Source: Piper betle
Lineage: Eukaryota > Streptophyta > Magnoliopsida > Piperales > Piperaceae
Assembly: GCA_033002965.1 (NCBI GenBank)
Contig: JAURVB010000761.1
Location: 67,001-131,000 of the forward strand
Direction: 5' to 3'
DNA: 64,000 nt
Within the stretch, counting starts at the first letter, position 1. Each line of letters starts with the position of its first letter. A program made the translations under genes and the position numbers. Below are positions 12,984 to 25,790 of the stretch, one piece after another. The notes beneath the pieces are model-generated. The model had not been told where the DNA came from. It did no database searches and worked only from the letters and a program-made list of their open reading frames with translations.

Positions 12984-13990
12984 CTGGTCGAGACACCCAG
13001 AAAAAAACGGATCAAATTGAAGAGAAGAAGGAGGCGGAGAATACGAGCGCGGAAATTGGACGTCTTGATGGATTCGAGGTGACGAAATTCGGGGAAGAAT
13101 TGGAGGGAGCGGAGGAGGAAGAGGAGAAAAATGGGGACTTCGGGGAACAAGAAGAAGAAGACGGGTGCAGACAGCTCACCCTCTCTTTTTGAATGGCAGG
13201 TATAACTGCCACCCACTTTGTATTTATTTACGGAATTGCCACCATTAGCCCAAATTTTTATCACCATCTAATCTTAGAATCTTATTAACATTAAATTACT
13301 TGTCATTTATTTAATTAAGTAATTACCATTATTTGATTGTCCCAGCTGAGCCAATTTTTTTAAAAATCATTTTAATTTTCTTGTCTTCATAATTAAGAGT
13401 TGAGCTCATGCACACGGTCGATGTTCAGGTTGATTCGAGTTTGAACTGAATTAATTTAATTTATATTAATGATATTTTTAGTTATAAAATTAATAAGTTT
13501 GAAATTTTTGTGAAAGATAAAAATATTTTTAATTAAAATGTTTAAAATATTATAATTTAGTAGTGATTTTTACACACGTTATGCACACTAAGCTATGATA
13601 TCTAGCTAATTATTTCTACCCTTACTTATTTTGATTTCATAATCATTTATCCTATAAAATTGTCACATTAGAGGAAAAAATTCCCAGTTACTTCGGACAT
13701 AATGGATCTAAGAGATAAAATTATATTATTATTATCATTATATATATAAGTTTGTACATATTTATCCAAAAAATATTTATATTTATCCGGTTATGTGGAT
13801 AATATTTATTCAATTATGTGACAGTACTCAGCTACTTACGTGAATGACTTCCTGTATTTTACAAGAGAATTGGTCATACGGTTCCAAAGCTGTCGAGAGA
13901 AAGAATTGCCAGAGGAAGAGGTAGACATTGTTCTACAGCCGTTGGAGGAAATCTTTCACTCATGAATTATCCTAATTCTATAAAAGTCAG
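12984..13990. other. Upstream region of Rab7 and AT-rich intergenic DNA
   Basis: The first 220 bases are purine-rich (GAAGAAGGAGG on the plus strand, hence pyrimidine-rich on the Rab7 strand), as expected for a plant 5' leader. The remainder is AT-rich, with no gene or clear repeat seen. Confidence 0.4.
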
Positions 13991-15850
13991 GTGTTATTAT
14001 TAGAAACAGGGGGGCTCGGACGCCAAAGGAAAAGAATTTTGCCAGACAGAGGAAAAGCCGAGGGAGGAGCCCCTCACCGGAGATGCTCCAGTGACCCTTG
14101 CCAACACCCAATCGATCACTACCTTGTCATGGCCATGAATCCTTGCCCAAGATCCAAACTTTCCACTTGCTAGAGCCACCGGTGAAGGAGTCGTGTTGCT
14201 TTGAAGTGTTGCTGACGTGCTGTCCATAAGGGAGCCAAAGAAAGGTTCTGTTGTTCACCAAAGTTTTGCCACTGGGTCATCGCGACGAAGAAGAAAGGTG
14301 GAGCTTTGAAGCAGTATCCTTGGAATCGAGATCCTTGCCGCCTTAAAGGTAGAGTCGCTGCCAAGTGCCGTTGCTGCTACCTACAGACGCGAAGCCAAGG
14401 AGTCCTCTTGGAGTCACGTTCCTAACTTGTTGCCTTGCTATTAAAGTCTGGCTTCCTCGACTACCACCATTGTGAAAAGAGAATGAAGTATTGCTGCTGG
14501 AGTATATTGAAGCCTTGCCAGTTGATGTTTGCCCTTGCTAGGAAGTTCTGAGCCGTAAAATATCAGAGCCCACCGGAGCCCTGTACCATTCCCGCCGACA
14601 ACGAAGAACAAGATAACATCTTTGTTTTGCAGGTTCAGCGTCCAATTTTCCGGCGACTTTTTTGGACAACCTCGACCTTATTGTATCAGTACAAGACCAT
14701 CTGCTTGGAGCTTAGAGTGCCCTCGACACAGCACCCCCCAGAATTTTTGCCGGAGACTCTTGCCGTCACTGGAATTCTGCCAGCAAGCTGCCGATTGGAA
14801 AAGGCAGAAAATAGAGCAGCGAAGGTCAGATTTCACTAATTTTTTCCGACCAGTTCCGGTCGTTCCCGGCCCCGTCGTGAGGTTCAAAGTGAAGGCCGAG
14901 AAGTGATCTACAGACCCAAGCTGAGTGCCGTCGGAGATCGTCGCTGTGGCCGCCGAAAAACATTAGGAAGCGAGGAAGTTGCTGGCCGGAAAAGCAGAAA
15001 ACAGAGCAGCAAAGGTCTGATTTCGCTAATTTTTCCGACCAACACTGGTCGTTCCCAATGTCGCCGCGAGGTGAAACATGAAGACGAAGGAGTGGTCTAG
15101 AAACCTAAACTGAGTTTCGCCAAAGATCGTCGTTGTAGCCGCCGGGAAAAATCGGGAAGCGAGGAAGTTGTTGGCCGAAAAAGCAGAAAATAGAGTAGCA
15201 AATACGGGATTTCTTGGATTTTTTCCTACCAGTGCCGGTCGTTCCCAGACCTTCCGTTGTGATCAAGTGAAGGTGGAGAAGTGATCTACAAACCCAAGGC
15301 GAGAGTCGCCAGAGTTCGTCGCTTAGGTCGCCGGAAAAAATCGAGATATGACCAGCTTAGCACAAAAGTGTAGAAAAGTGTCTAACTTTTCGGCATCCGA
15401 CCAACCGACCGGAGCCGTTGCTGACCGTCAAAGCACCGCCAGGATCTTCACCATTTTGTGATCTACAGTTCTGGGCAATCTCCGCCACCTTCAGCTGCCG
15501 GAAAAGCCTCCGCCGAAGCCACTAAAACCACCGTTGCACCGCCGCTGCAGCTGGGTTATTGGACCCGTTTACTGCTAACCGCATCCGCTTTTGTCGTGTC
15601 CGAGACCAAATCCTTCTTCCCAGTCCGCATCCGCGAAGCCAGACCGTGACTAGTTACGAAACCGCAACCCGAATTGGAGTTGGTGTACTGTACACCACCC
15701 GTAGATCGGCGCACGCAGAAAAAAGGGAAGCCGACGCACGCCACCCGGTACGGTCCAATTCTTATTTGTACTGAACCAACCCAAATTAGCCCAGTTCAGT
15801 CCATTAACACTTCGAAAATAATTTGAAGGCCTTCCCAACCTCGGATCAAG
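13991..15850. mobile_element. GC-richer repeat block, probable retrotransposon leader fragment
   Basis: This block contrasts sharply with its AT-rich surroundings. It holds many GCCGCCGG and GTCGTTCCC phrases and a threefold tandem repeat at 14804-15350. All open frames are short and in different frames, so no protein is supported. I infer a transposon origin from base composition and repetition. I see neither LTRs nor inverted ends, so the class is unresolved. Confidence 0.35.
14804..15350. repeat. Three tandem copies of a ~190 bp unit
   Basis: Units start with GCAGAAAA at 14804, 14994 and 15183, so spacing is 190 and 189 bases. Each continues with a TTTTTCCGACC-like phrase, CCGGTCGTTCCC, AGTGATCTAC or a variant, and GATCGTCGCTGT. 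The third unit is more diverged and truncated. No function is visible. Confidence 0.75.
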
Positions 15851-18000
15851 GCGAAACTTGTTATCCCACCATTTTTGGACGCTCCAGACGTAGTGGTGGG
15901 ATTATTTTAAAGATTTAAAAAGTGAAAAAAGATAAACCATGGCATTGGAGTCAAATATCTCAGGCGAATTGATTTACAGGCGGCAAAAATTCACTGTTTT
16001 GTGTAACTTGTAAAAATCAAAGGAGAAATAGTGGATTGTGAGTACTAATCTCACCGTGGACTAATTTAGTGATTCAAATTGAACCCTAAGGAACCACGTA
16101 AAAAATTTCCTGCGTGCCATTTTACTGTTTGTAATATTTTCTATTTTTATCGCACTATCTCTTTGCGCGGCAAGGGTGCCTTGGTCCCACCGAACCTTTA
16201 AACCCGAACCACACACTAAAGAACCAATTCGAGGGGGCGGACGATCCCGCACCCGAATAATATATATATTAGTCAATGAGGTAAAAGGCATACATATAAT
16301 AAATTATAAGACATCATTCACATTTGCATTTGTTTCTCCTTGATGTTAAAAACATAAAAAAGTACCGTTGTGGAGGAGTCGATTCAAAGATAAAACCGAA
16401 CCAAAATTATCGATTGAGTTCGGTTTTTTAAAAAATCAATTTGTTTTTAAATATTGTTTCACAAAATTTAATTCCTTTTGTAGGCAGTTGTTTTCAAATG
16501 GTGCCTAAATGTGTTTAAATAGCATTTTTAGCCCACCAAAATAACATGCATGATCCACATTCCGCTATGAGAGCCCATGCATTGAACTCTTGAGATAAAT
16601 ATTAGACAATATGCTTCTGGGGATCGAATCAGAGTTTTGTTTTAGTTCAGGTTTGGTTCGTTTGTCATTGTGTTTGAGCTGAACCCATTTGTTCGAGTTA
16701 CTTCGAGTTAGCTTGATTTTATTTAGGAATACCCTTCTTCTTTTGCATGATTCATACTAAAATTTAATTATACATTTAAAATATCTCAAATTAATATAAT
16801 TATGCATAAAAACAATTAAATTATACATAACTTTATTTTAAATTGTAATTATATCATGTTATTTCATAATATTTAGAAAGAGATCTAAGATAGATACAAT
16901 AAAAAATATTATTTTTTATATAAAATATTTAACTTTGAATCGAGCCGAGACAAATTGGTGCAAATCTAGATCCGACTCTTTTAACATCAAATTAAGCTTT
17001 GAATCGAGTTTTTGTATAAAATATCAAATTTTGAATCGAGCAAAGACAAATTGGCAACAAACCTAGACCCAGCTCATTTAGCATCAAGTTAAGCTTTGAA
17101 TCGAGTTTTTTAAGTTGAATACTAAGCCAAATCAAGCTTAGGTAAAATTTTGAACAGCCCTAATTGTTGCCTCATTTCTTATACAACTTTTTATAACATG
17201 AGTATGAGCTTGATTGAAGGCTTCACTTGACTTGAGAACTTAAGAGCAAGTTCATCTCAACATGAAGGAGTTGAGAAGGTAATAAATAGTTTGTTGGACT
17301 TTGGAAGCTGTCCACCACCTTATGAGCATGGAAGAGAGACTAGCCATAATCAATCTTGAGACAGCAAATCATCCATAGACCGACAAGAAGGCATAGACAT
17401 ATATTGTCACAACCAATAACCAAGCATGCGACCAAAGCATAAAAGAACCAACCGATTTGAGCCTCACTTATTTTGTATCGTACCTCCTTTTTTCTCTTGT
17501 AATCATCTGGTTGACATTTTGGCAGTTGAAAATTATCTATCCACACAGATCAAATTCATAGTTCACCACCAACTTTCACTATTCAACCTCACAGCTCATA
17601 TGCACATCCTTCCGGCAAACGACAAGTTCAAAAATTTCAAACAACAGCTACATTTTTTTAATCATCGAGTGAGTTAGTTCACTACATCAATCAATAAATA
17701 TTTGGAAACGAAAATGGAAGCAAACCCTTCACAAAACAGCAAGTTCACATGACTGCACAAATGATTTGATCCAAAAACAAATATGGGCTGCAAACTTTTT
17801 ACAGAACTGAAAGCTTGGCAACAACATTTCTTTGTTTTCCCCATCTGCATTTTGCAAGTCTGTCGGCATTCACCACGTTCGGTTGATCGACTCAGATTCT
17901 ACTGGTGTTCCCACAATACTCACTGCTGTCATTATACTCCTGGATATCCAAAGCCATCTATTATAATAATTTTCTCTTCTTTAAAATTCTTATTGACATT
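15851..18000. other. AT-rich intergenic DNA with a 99 bp direct duplication
   Basis: No gene was recognised. At about 16929-17125 two copies of a ~99 bp unit lie in tandem: CTTTGAATCGAG and GACAAATTGG recur near 16930 and 17028, and AAGCTTTGAATCGAG recurs near 16993 and 17092. The final bases are the 3' untranslated region of the PERK gene. Confidence 0.5.
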
Positions 18001-21000
18001 CTATTGTTGGCTGGAATAATCGTAATCAAAGCTCCCATATAGCCGGCTGTGTCCAGGTCGATAGCCTTCATGCAGATCACCTAAAGAAAATCCACCCTCC
18101 AATGCTCGAACTACCTGTTAAATTTCAAATTAATATTTAGATAACACCTCAAAATATGACAGTAAATAGCAGGCTGAGAAAACTCAATCAAGTAATTTTT
18201 TCCACAAGCATGGTCAGCAATCATTTCATGATGCATATGCAATAACGATAATGTTATTAAGCTTCCAATCTCTTCTTCTTAATCTTTTTCTTGCTGGAAG
18301 AGAGGTGTCAGAAAAAGTGCTTTCACAAAAAAACTTTGCATCTTTCTTGCGTTGATGCATGGAGCGCAATAAGACTGAGGGAAAACAGTGGCTAGCTGGA
18401 CAATTAGAAGTAACTAACAAACCTGAAGAATGCGTGGCCGGCGTTTAGCAGAATGCCTAACACAGGCAGCGGCACAGGCAATCATGCATGCCATCTCATC
18501 CTTATTGTAACTATGGTGCAACCTAGGATCCACAAAGGAATCATAGTTTTCTTCCTCCAGAGCACGTGAGAGTAATGGTCTAGCCTGCATTCAAAGCATT
18601 AAATTGTCAGCAGTCAAGCCAAGTGAACTCGAGGAACCAGCACTTCATGTGGAAGCAGAGGGCAAGTACCCAGTCAACTAGGCTATCATCCATGTAATAA
18701 GTTTTATCGACAGGCCGTCAGTCCTGTAATCAACTCCAAAAGCATGACTCCAAAGGAGAAGACATCTGACCTATCTGTGAGCTTCCCAGTAGCTGCATAT
18801 TCCGGAGCAAGATAACTGTAGATAACAAACACGATCAAGTTGTTACAGCCAAGTCAAGTCATGTCACAACCCTTGTGACCATCAAGCATATCACTACATG
18901 CAAAATAACATCTCCAACTGTTTGTGCTCTTGACGTCAACAAAATTTAAAGACAAACAGCACAAAAACTACAGAGTTGAAACTGGAACAAAATGCTAATC
19001 TTCAGGTATAATTTCATTGGTATAACTTTTAACCACATCATAATGATATTCCCTGCACTAGGCAAAAAAATAATATATGGATGAACTCTTCAATAAGGAA
19101 AAACATGGACCTACCCAAAAGTCTCCATCACACGAGTGGAGACATGCGTGTTATCGTCAGATGCAAACTTCGCCAGTCCAAAATCTGCAACCTGGTAAAA
19201 GGTAACTTGTCAAACGATTTGAAAGCTGACATAAGCATAGGCAAATTTTCCCAAAAGATAAAATTTATTTCCATGTCAACTACCATAATCAAATTACGTC
19301 CATTTTGCTATATACTGACTGCAAGTTAAATACAGGTAGAATCACACCTTTGCCTCAAATTCAAAATCAAGAAGAATGTTGGATGCCTTGATATCACGGT
19401 GAATTATTGTAGGATAACCTGCAATTGACCAATTTTATCAGAATTAGGAGTCACCGGTCTCCAGAAAAACAAAGAATGTATATGCAAAGCTTTCTACTTG
19501 TAGAAATATGTCGGAAAGTTACTCACAGTCCTCATGCAGATATGCAAGCCCTTTTGCAGAACCCAGAGCAATTTTTAGGCGGGTAGACCACTTCATCACT
19601 GGCCGACCTTTACCTGAGTAAATTAAAGTGTTTGCCACAAGACCATCAACAAGCAGGATCTCAAAAAAGACAACATATATGAGAAGCATTTTGCTAGTTC
19701 TGAGACTGACATATAAATGGAACAGTGTCAAACCATAAGTCACATATATCATACTATGCAACCCAATTGACAAAAAGGTCATATATCGTAAAAGAACAGG
19801 AGAAAAAATAAGCTAGTGCTCTCAACTAACCATGCAAATGAAACTCTAATGTATTGTTAGGAACAAACTCATAGACCAACATCCTCATTCCTCCAGAAAT
19901 GCAATATCCAACCAATGAAACCAAGTGTTTGTGATGGACACGGCTAATGATCTCTACTTCTGCCTGGAACTCCCTTTCTCCCTGTCCACTGCCATCTTTG
20001 AGTTGCTTAACAGCCACTTCCGTACCATTAGGAAGAACGCCTCTGTGAACAAATCCAAAGCCACCTTGCCCAAGGAGATTGGCATCAGAGAAACCATCCG
20101 TGGCCATTGCTAATTCTTCATAGGTGAATGTGCTCCTCGAAAATCCATGGGCATGTCCAGGCGAAGGTGGCGGAAGTGGTGTGTCAACTCCAGAATAACT
20201 AGAGCTGGATCTTCCACTGCTTGAAAATGGAGGCGGTGGGGCGGCGGCAGGGCAAGCGAAGAGTGAGGAGTAGGACCTTCAGATGACGAATACAGAGGTC
20301 GTGACGCATATGCAGGCGGAGGAGGAGGTTGGGGAGGGATTTTTACAACATAATCAGCATATGCAGGTGGAACATTTTGTTGCCAATTGGCAGGTTCTCC
20401 CTCATTTGGATCCACTGATAACACCAAACATTTTATCAGAACATGACATTCCCATACATGAAATCAAAGACTACGAAGTAACAATTTTTTGTTAGAAGAT
20501 GTTGCACCCAAAATATAAAATGAAAAAAAAACTATGAAGTAACAATATAACCATATTATTTAAAAAATCAATAAATAAAAAATCAGACATTTTATCAGCA
20601 GATGGATGATCATCCAAGACATGAAACCAAAAGATTACGAAATAACAACACAATCCATTGCAGCAAACAACCTAATACATTCTCAATATTTAAGAACCAA
20701 CTTGCAGCATGAAAAACATCAAAGCAATCAAACAATTCGGTAGAGCATATGCAAGACATTGCTATAACTCATTCAGAAAACAAAAAATACCACCAAATTT
20801 AAGCTTCTCACTAGCTATATACCTTTCGATGGCAGGGGTAGAGCCGGCGGATAACCATAACCAGCACCCGAATGATGTTTTCTCTTCTTCTTCTTATAAC
20901 AAACACAAAGAAGACTCAAAACAACAAGCACAATCACACCCGCCACCGCAATTCCCACCACCACCGGAGTCGAAATCGCCATCGACGAGTCCGAACTTGA

Positions 21001-21276
21001 CCCCGACGTCCTCGGCGGCGACATCCGCGACCCGCCACCAGACCCATCCGGCGTCCGTCCACTCGTTGGCGGTGAAGGCGGCGTCTGGTAACTCGCCGGC
21101 GTCGGCGGGAAAGAGGACGGCGGAGTGGAAACTGGACGCGACGGCGCATCCGGAGGCGGGGTTAAGACGGGCGGCACGGACGCGGGCGCCGGAGGGGAGG
21201 ATTCCTGCGGCGGGGGAGGCGCCGGCGGAGAAGATCCCGGCGACGGGGAGGTAGCCGGAGATGGGGACGAGGACAT
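18001..21276 (-). CDS. PERK-type proline-rich receptor kinase
   Basis: Proline-rich extensin-like receptor kinase, thought to sense cell-wall state from the plasma membrane. Exons on the minus strand: 21276-20823, 20414-19831, 19613-19527, 19418-19348, 19191-19115, 18815-18670, 18584-18423, 18114-18001. Residues 1-100 form a Pro/Ser-rich wall-facing region without cysteines; about 104-127 are the single membrane helix, then KKKKRK. The kinase shows [29 protein letters not shown] and YLAPEYA. Two frame breaks exist: one C is missing in the linker near 20240 (a CCCC run before [11 protein letters not shown]), and one extra A lies near 18720 between ITGL and RPVDKTYY. Splice phases of both exons close only when these are corrected, which gives about 564 residues. 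The activation segment reads VMETFGY where PERKs have VMGTFGY. PERK paralogue not assignable. Confidence 0.88.
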
Positions 21277-21759
21277 TGTCCGAAGTGTTGGCTGAAGAAG
21301 CTAAAACTCGAATCTTTGGCAGCGAGGAGCGGGGAACAGCTCCGGCGAACGTCGCCGGAGAAGGTGGGGGAGTGTCGGCAGGGCGACAAAGAGTGTTGCA
21401 AGGGAAGTGTCCGTTGAGTTGATGCATTAGCTTGAAAAGGTGCTTTTGGGTTAATTAATTAAATTAAATTAGTTGAATGGAGACATTAAAAATTGGACTT
21501 TTGTTAATGCAACAGTTAATGTGTCACTAAAGATAGACTCGTCTTGTCTTCAAATAAGAAAAAAAGAAAAAGAAAAAAGAGAGAGCTAAAATAAGACTTT
21601 GATCCAATTATTAAGAGTTTTGGAAGTGTTATTTTTGTTAAAAAATATGGATATAAAAATACAAGTAGAGTTTTATAGTGGATGATTCTTTTTTACCAAG
21701 CATTTGGGGTGCACCTGGCTTGGCTTCCAAAGGGAGCCCAATATTTCTAATACTCAAGT
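21277..21759. other. Upstream region of PERK gene
   Basis: The first 150 bases are GC-rich and likely hold the 5' leader of the PERK gene. Beyond 21420 the sequence is AT-rich and shows no gene. Confidence 0.35.
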
Positions 21760-21885
21760 CTCAAAAGTAAGTCGAAGGTCTCGCAACAAGTAATTAAATT
21801 TGTACACTGCAAATTGCTTCTTTGTTGTATATCCTCCCGGGTTTTGTTGATACCGTGGGCCTTACGTAACCAATTGGATCATATA

Positions 21886-22725
21886 GATATAACCATAGAT
21901 AAAGAAAACGGCCAATTTAAATCGGATCAGAAGGTTTCCAATCCGATTTAACAGGTAAACTAGCTTTAATAAGAATCAGTCCGTGAATTGGCCGATTCGA
22001 GCTGATTCCGACCGATTTGAGACCGATTTGAGCCAATTTTAGAATCGGCCCAAATCAGCCGATTCCGAACTACGGTCGGGGACGGAGCAGGGGGATGACG
22101 AGGGGGGGCACGACGGTAGAGGGTGGGGCACTGTGTGTGGGGACGGAAGGGCTGGGGGTGGTGCAGATTGGGTGGGTCAGGGGCGCAACAAGGGGGAGGG
22201 ACGAGGCAGGACCGGCTAGGGTGGGGGGCGGATCGGGCATGGCTAGCGGCGTTGGGGGGGGGCAGCAGCGAGGTGGGTGGGGGACGATCGGGGTCGACGA
22301 GGAAGGGATCGGCAGGGCAGGGGCATAAGGGGGGATGGGGTTCCCTGAGGCTGGGCAGGGCAACCGCGACCGCGGCAGGTGTGAAGGAACGGGGTGCGTT
22401 GGGGGGAGTGAATGAGGGAAAGAAATACAGTCGGTGGCATTCTCGTAATTAAAAGTTGACTCGATTTTGACTCGAGTCAAAAATAATAATTAATTCTAAA
22501 TACTTTCAAAAAATATAAAAAAATATCATAAAATATAATATACATAATAATATCAAAATGACATCAATACCTAACTTTTATATATTTATATTATGAGTTG
22601 TCAAATTATTGTATATGACTGATATGGACTGATTCAACTGAACTGTTATTTGACCGACTCTATCCGATTTAGTGATTCCCTCGAAAATCGATTCTGATTC
22701 CGATTTATATAACTACGGATATAAT
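21886..22725 (-). mobile_element. Second hAT-type element, reverse orientation
   Basis: The body is 21894-22717 (824 bp), flanked by 8 bp near-identical repeats GATATAAC (21886-21893) and GATATAAT (22718-22725). Its ends CATAGATAAAG and, on the other strand, CGTAGTTATATAAATCGG resemble those of the element at 631-1503. The internal order is the same but reversed: AATCGG-rich ends, a GC-rich core at 22075-22400, the GACTCG module at about 22431-22478 and an AT-rich arm. No transposase is present. The paralogous empty site is near 24672 in the second duplication copy, which supports true insertion. Confidence 0.75.
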
Positions 22726-23445
22726 ACTAAAAGTTGTGTTAAAAGCTGTTATTAAAATGTCACATAGTTCCCAAAGTGAACGGGAAGAATAAGGATAGGT
22801 GTATGTGTCAAGAAACTCACAAATTCCCTTACAAAAAACTAAACTTAAGCATCTATTATTGCATGAGGTATGTAAGAATGTTGCATGCAAGTTATATGTA
22901 AACGGCCAACATGAAAACAACAGCAAGTCAGCAACGTGTTTTAGTAAAAATAACGCTCCAACAATAATAGGCAGTTGCTAGCAGATAGAAGAAACAAACG
23001 AAAGACATTAACAACTTTTAATGGGTAAGAGGGAGTGTAGACATTAATCTTTTTACAATTTACTTTGTAATATATTCACCCACTTAATATTGAGTTTGGT
23101 TGAAATAAAAAAATTGTATAAATTTATTTTTTAAATTTTTGATATGTTGTAAAAATGATAAAATTATTAAATAATATTTGTCAATTCGTAATTATGTAAG
23201 AATTTTGATCATAGGTACGTTTGAACGAAATATAACGAGGCTATCTCTTCTTTTCTATTTTGAAATGTAGTTATTATATAAAATTTCAATAAATCTTATA
23301 ATTTTTTTTATAACATTATGATAATAGCTTATATAAAGTAATCATTGTAGTTATCCAAAATTTTATTTGAACATTTGAAAAAAATATAATTAGTTTAACT
23401 TTTTTGTAACATTTTTCCTCATTTATTGAAAGTGCCTTTATTATC

Positions 23446-23918
23446 ATTATATATATATATATATCTTGCCTGTGCTCAAGTTTGATCTTGGTCGTTGGAT
23501 TAGCATCCAATGGCCAAGATCAAAAAATAGAGGGGTGGCCGTTGGAGTAGCGACGGCGGAGGGGCAGGAAGGGTGCCCACCCACGGCGACGGCCGGGGGG
23601 GGGGGCGCCGGAGACAGGGGACGGGGTTGGTCCGGGGGCGCTGCGCGACGGGGTGGCAGGCAGGGGCCGAGGGGGTGCGGCTGGGTGGCGGACTGGGGAC
23701 GGGGGGAGGGCACAGCGCGGCGGGGTGGCAGGCGGGGGCTGAGGGGGGCGCGACGGGGCAGGGGGTGGCGTCGTGTCTACCGGGGTGGCGGCGATGACAC
23801 ATTTTTTTTTCATCCAGCCGTTAAATTGAATCCGACGACTGGATGGCTCAAGCACATGCAGCTTGCCTGTGTTTGAGCACAGTAAACCCGCCCTCATATA
23901 TATATATATATATATTAC
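23446..23918. mobile_element. Hairpin-ended element with (TA)n on both sides (copy A)
   Basis: Between two TA runs lie about 440 bp. Inside the left end is the stem GATCTTGGTCGTTGGAT / ATCCAATGGCCAAGATC. The right end has CAGCCGTTAAATTGAATC, then a stem GCTCAAGCACA / TGTGTTTGAGC, and closes with GCCCTCA before TATATA. Both ends share CTGTGCTCAA-like phrases. The core (23530-23790) is extremely G-rich. Its frames are shadows of low-complexity sequence, not proteins. The duplicated copy at about 25297-25310 is an empty TA-rich site. Confidence 0.65.
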
Positions 23919-24594
23919 AGTTCAACATTTTTTTACTCTCTTATTGTTATAATTTTACACTTGTAAAGGATACAATATATCGCAAACAATGAAACAAACA
24001 CTCCCATAAAATTACTAAGTAGGGGGCCTATATGGATTTTGGGTTATTTGTTCGTTAATCTCAAATTGATACATGAGTTGTTGTGTATTTGAGAGGGTGC
24101 ATTATATTAGAATAGAACTGTATCGGGTGAGGGTTGTTGAGCCTTACGAATTCTTAAAATGGATTTGAAATAGGTTTTATATATATATATTTTTTAATAA
24201 AAAAATTAGTTTAAAAAATAACTTTTTTCTTTAGCATATATACAAGTCACTAGTACCATTCACGAATAATACGAGATTAACCCAACAAGAGTTTGGGTAC
24301 AAGAGTGATTATATTAAAAAAAAATAGTATAACGCACTTGTAATTATCATTTCCTTGTCTAAGAAAACTTAAACCCTTGAACTAGCAAACCTGAACAAAA
24401 TGCGAGCATACTAATTAGGAAAACACTGAAGCAAATCAGAAAAATATTCCAAGTCTTGATCTAAAAGCCTACATTACCTTTGCATTTGGCCGATATATAT
24501 ATAAAGTGTATCAAGTTTACTCAAATACTATGCCGATAATAATTACTATACATTGTTTTTTAAAATCGAACAAATATATCTTTATATTTTTGAA

Positions 24595-25640
24595 TACTCA
24601 CTTCACAAAATCAGTTGAAGGTTTCGCAACAAAGAATTAAATTTGTTGACGACAAGTTGCTCAAGAGGAAAGATTATATAAAACTTCATTATCAAAGCTT
24701 TGCAAAATTTCCAAAGTGAATGAAATAAAATAGTAAACTTAAGCATCGCTTGGAGGGGGCATGTAAAAAATCCACATGTAAGCAATAAGAAAGTAATAAC
24801 ACTACGTGTAATTGGTGAATAATAAAACAACACTTGAATGGTAGCCAGTTGCTAGCGGAGATAGGAAGGACAAACAAATAGAATATATCGAATAAATACT
24901 TGATAGTGAGTTTGGTTGAAATAAAAAAGCTTATATAAATTTATATTTTTTATTTTTGATATTGTTATAAAAATAATATAATTTATAAAATAATATTTGG
25001 CAAGTTGTAATTACGTAAGAATTTTGTTCATTTGTTTGTACGAAACATAACGAGGTCATCTTTTCTTTTTTATTTTGAAATGTTTTGTGACATTTAGTTA
25101 TAATATAAAATTTCAATAAATATATATATATATATATATATATCTATTATTTTAATAATAGCATATGTAAAATAAGCCAGGATAATTTTAAGTTATCCAA
25201 GAATTTTATTTCAACGTTTGAAAAAAATATAATGCGCTAAACTTTTTTTTGTTTTATAATATTTTTCAAATTTTTGTGAATAGTGCCATTATTACCACTA
25301 TATATTTTACAGCCCGACTTTCTTTATATATCGTGTTATAATTTTAAATTTTTCAACAAAAGACACAAAATAACTTAAACAGACACCCTCACAAAGTCAT
25401 GCAAGCATGGGACTATCCCGATTTCAGATTATTTGGTCATTAATTTCAAATTGGTATGTAAGTTGTATATGTGTGCGAGTGTGTGTGAGTGCCTGGGATG
25501 GGTTTAGGGGGATTATATTAAAAATAAATTGTAAGTGCAAGAGCGATTATACAGAAAATAAAATAGTAACTTGTAAATATCAGTTCTCTGTCTAAAAGAA
25601 CTTAAACTTTTGTACAGCATACAACTATCTACAAGCCTAA
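24595..25640. repeat. Segmental duplication, copy 2 (uninterrupted)
   Basis: Collinear with 21760-24400 but without the two insertions. It therefore preserves empty sites for the hAT-type element (near 24672) and for the hairpin element (near 25300). A TA run at about 25121-25143 is its own. No gene was recognised. Confidence 0.7.
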
Positions 25641-25675
25641 AAAGTGCAAGACACCGGGTGTTAGTGTGTTTCTAC

Positions 25676-25790
25676 AAACCCTAGCGCCGTCATTTCATTT
25701 ATAAAGGACGTCCTCCACCCTAGCCTTCATTCGCATTCTCTTCTCCTCTTCGTTGCCGGCATGTCTTCTCCTTGCTTAGGTATTCCTATC
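25676..25790 (+). promoter_or_regulatory. Telo-box, TATA and pyrimidine leader of a lost housekeeping gene
   Basis: AAACCCTAG at 25676-25684 is a telo-box as found in promoters of plant ribosomal protein genes. TTTATAAAGG follows near 25699, then a long pyrimidine-rich leader, an ATG at 25761 and five further codons before a possible donor (TTAG then GTATTC). No later exon of any ribosomal protein follows, because GC-rich repeat DNA begins at about 25900. I read it as the 5' end of a ribosomal-type gene cut off by insertion or rearrangement. The gene identity cannot be told. Confidence 0.4.

Larger units (their letters stand above)
21760..24400. repeat. Segmental duplication, copy 1 (interrupted)
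   Basis: This copy matches 24595-25640 in the same order: AAGGTCTCGCAACAAG-like start, CCCAAAGTGAA, CTTAAGCATC, CAGTTGCTAGC, GAGTTTGGTTGAAATAAAA, ACGAAATATAACGAGG, GATTATATTAAAAA. Copy 1 is longer because it carries a hAT-type element (21894-22717) and a hairpin-ended element (about 23462-23905) that copy 2 lacks. Borders are approximate. There is no gene in either copy. Confidence 0.7.

Noticed and set aside
20709..21254. A 181-codon plus-strand frame over PERK exon 1
   Set aside because: It is the antisense shadow of the Pro-rich PERK coding exon.
23466..23897. Long Gly/Pro/Arg-rich frames on both strands
   Set aside because: They are shadows of the G-rich core of hairpin element A, with no family similarity, and the site is empty in the duplicated copy.
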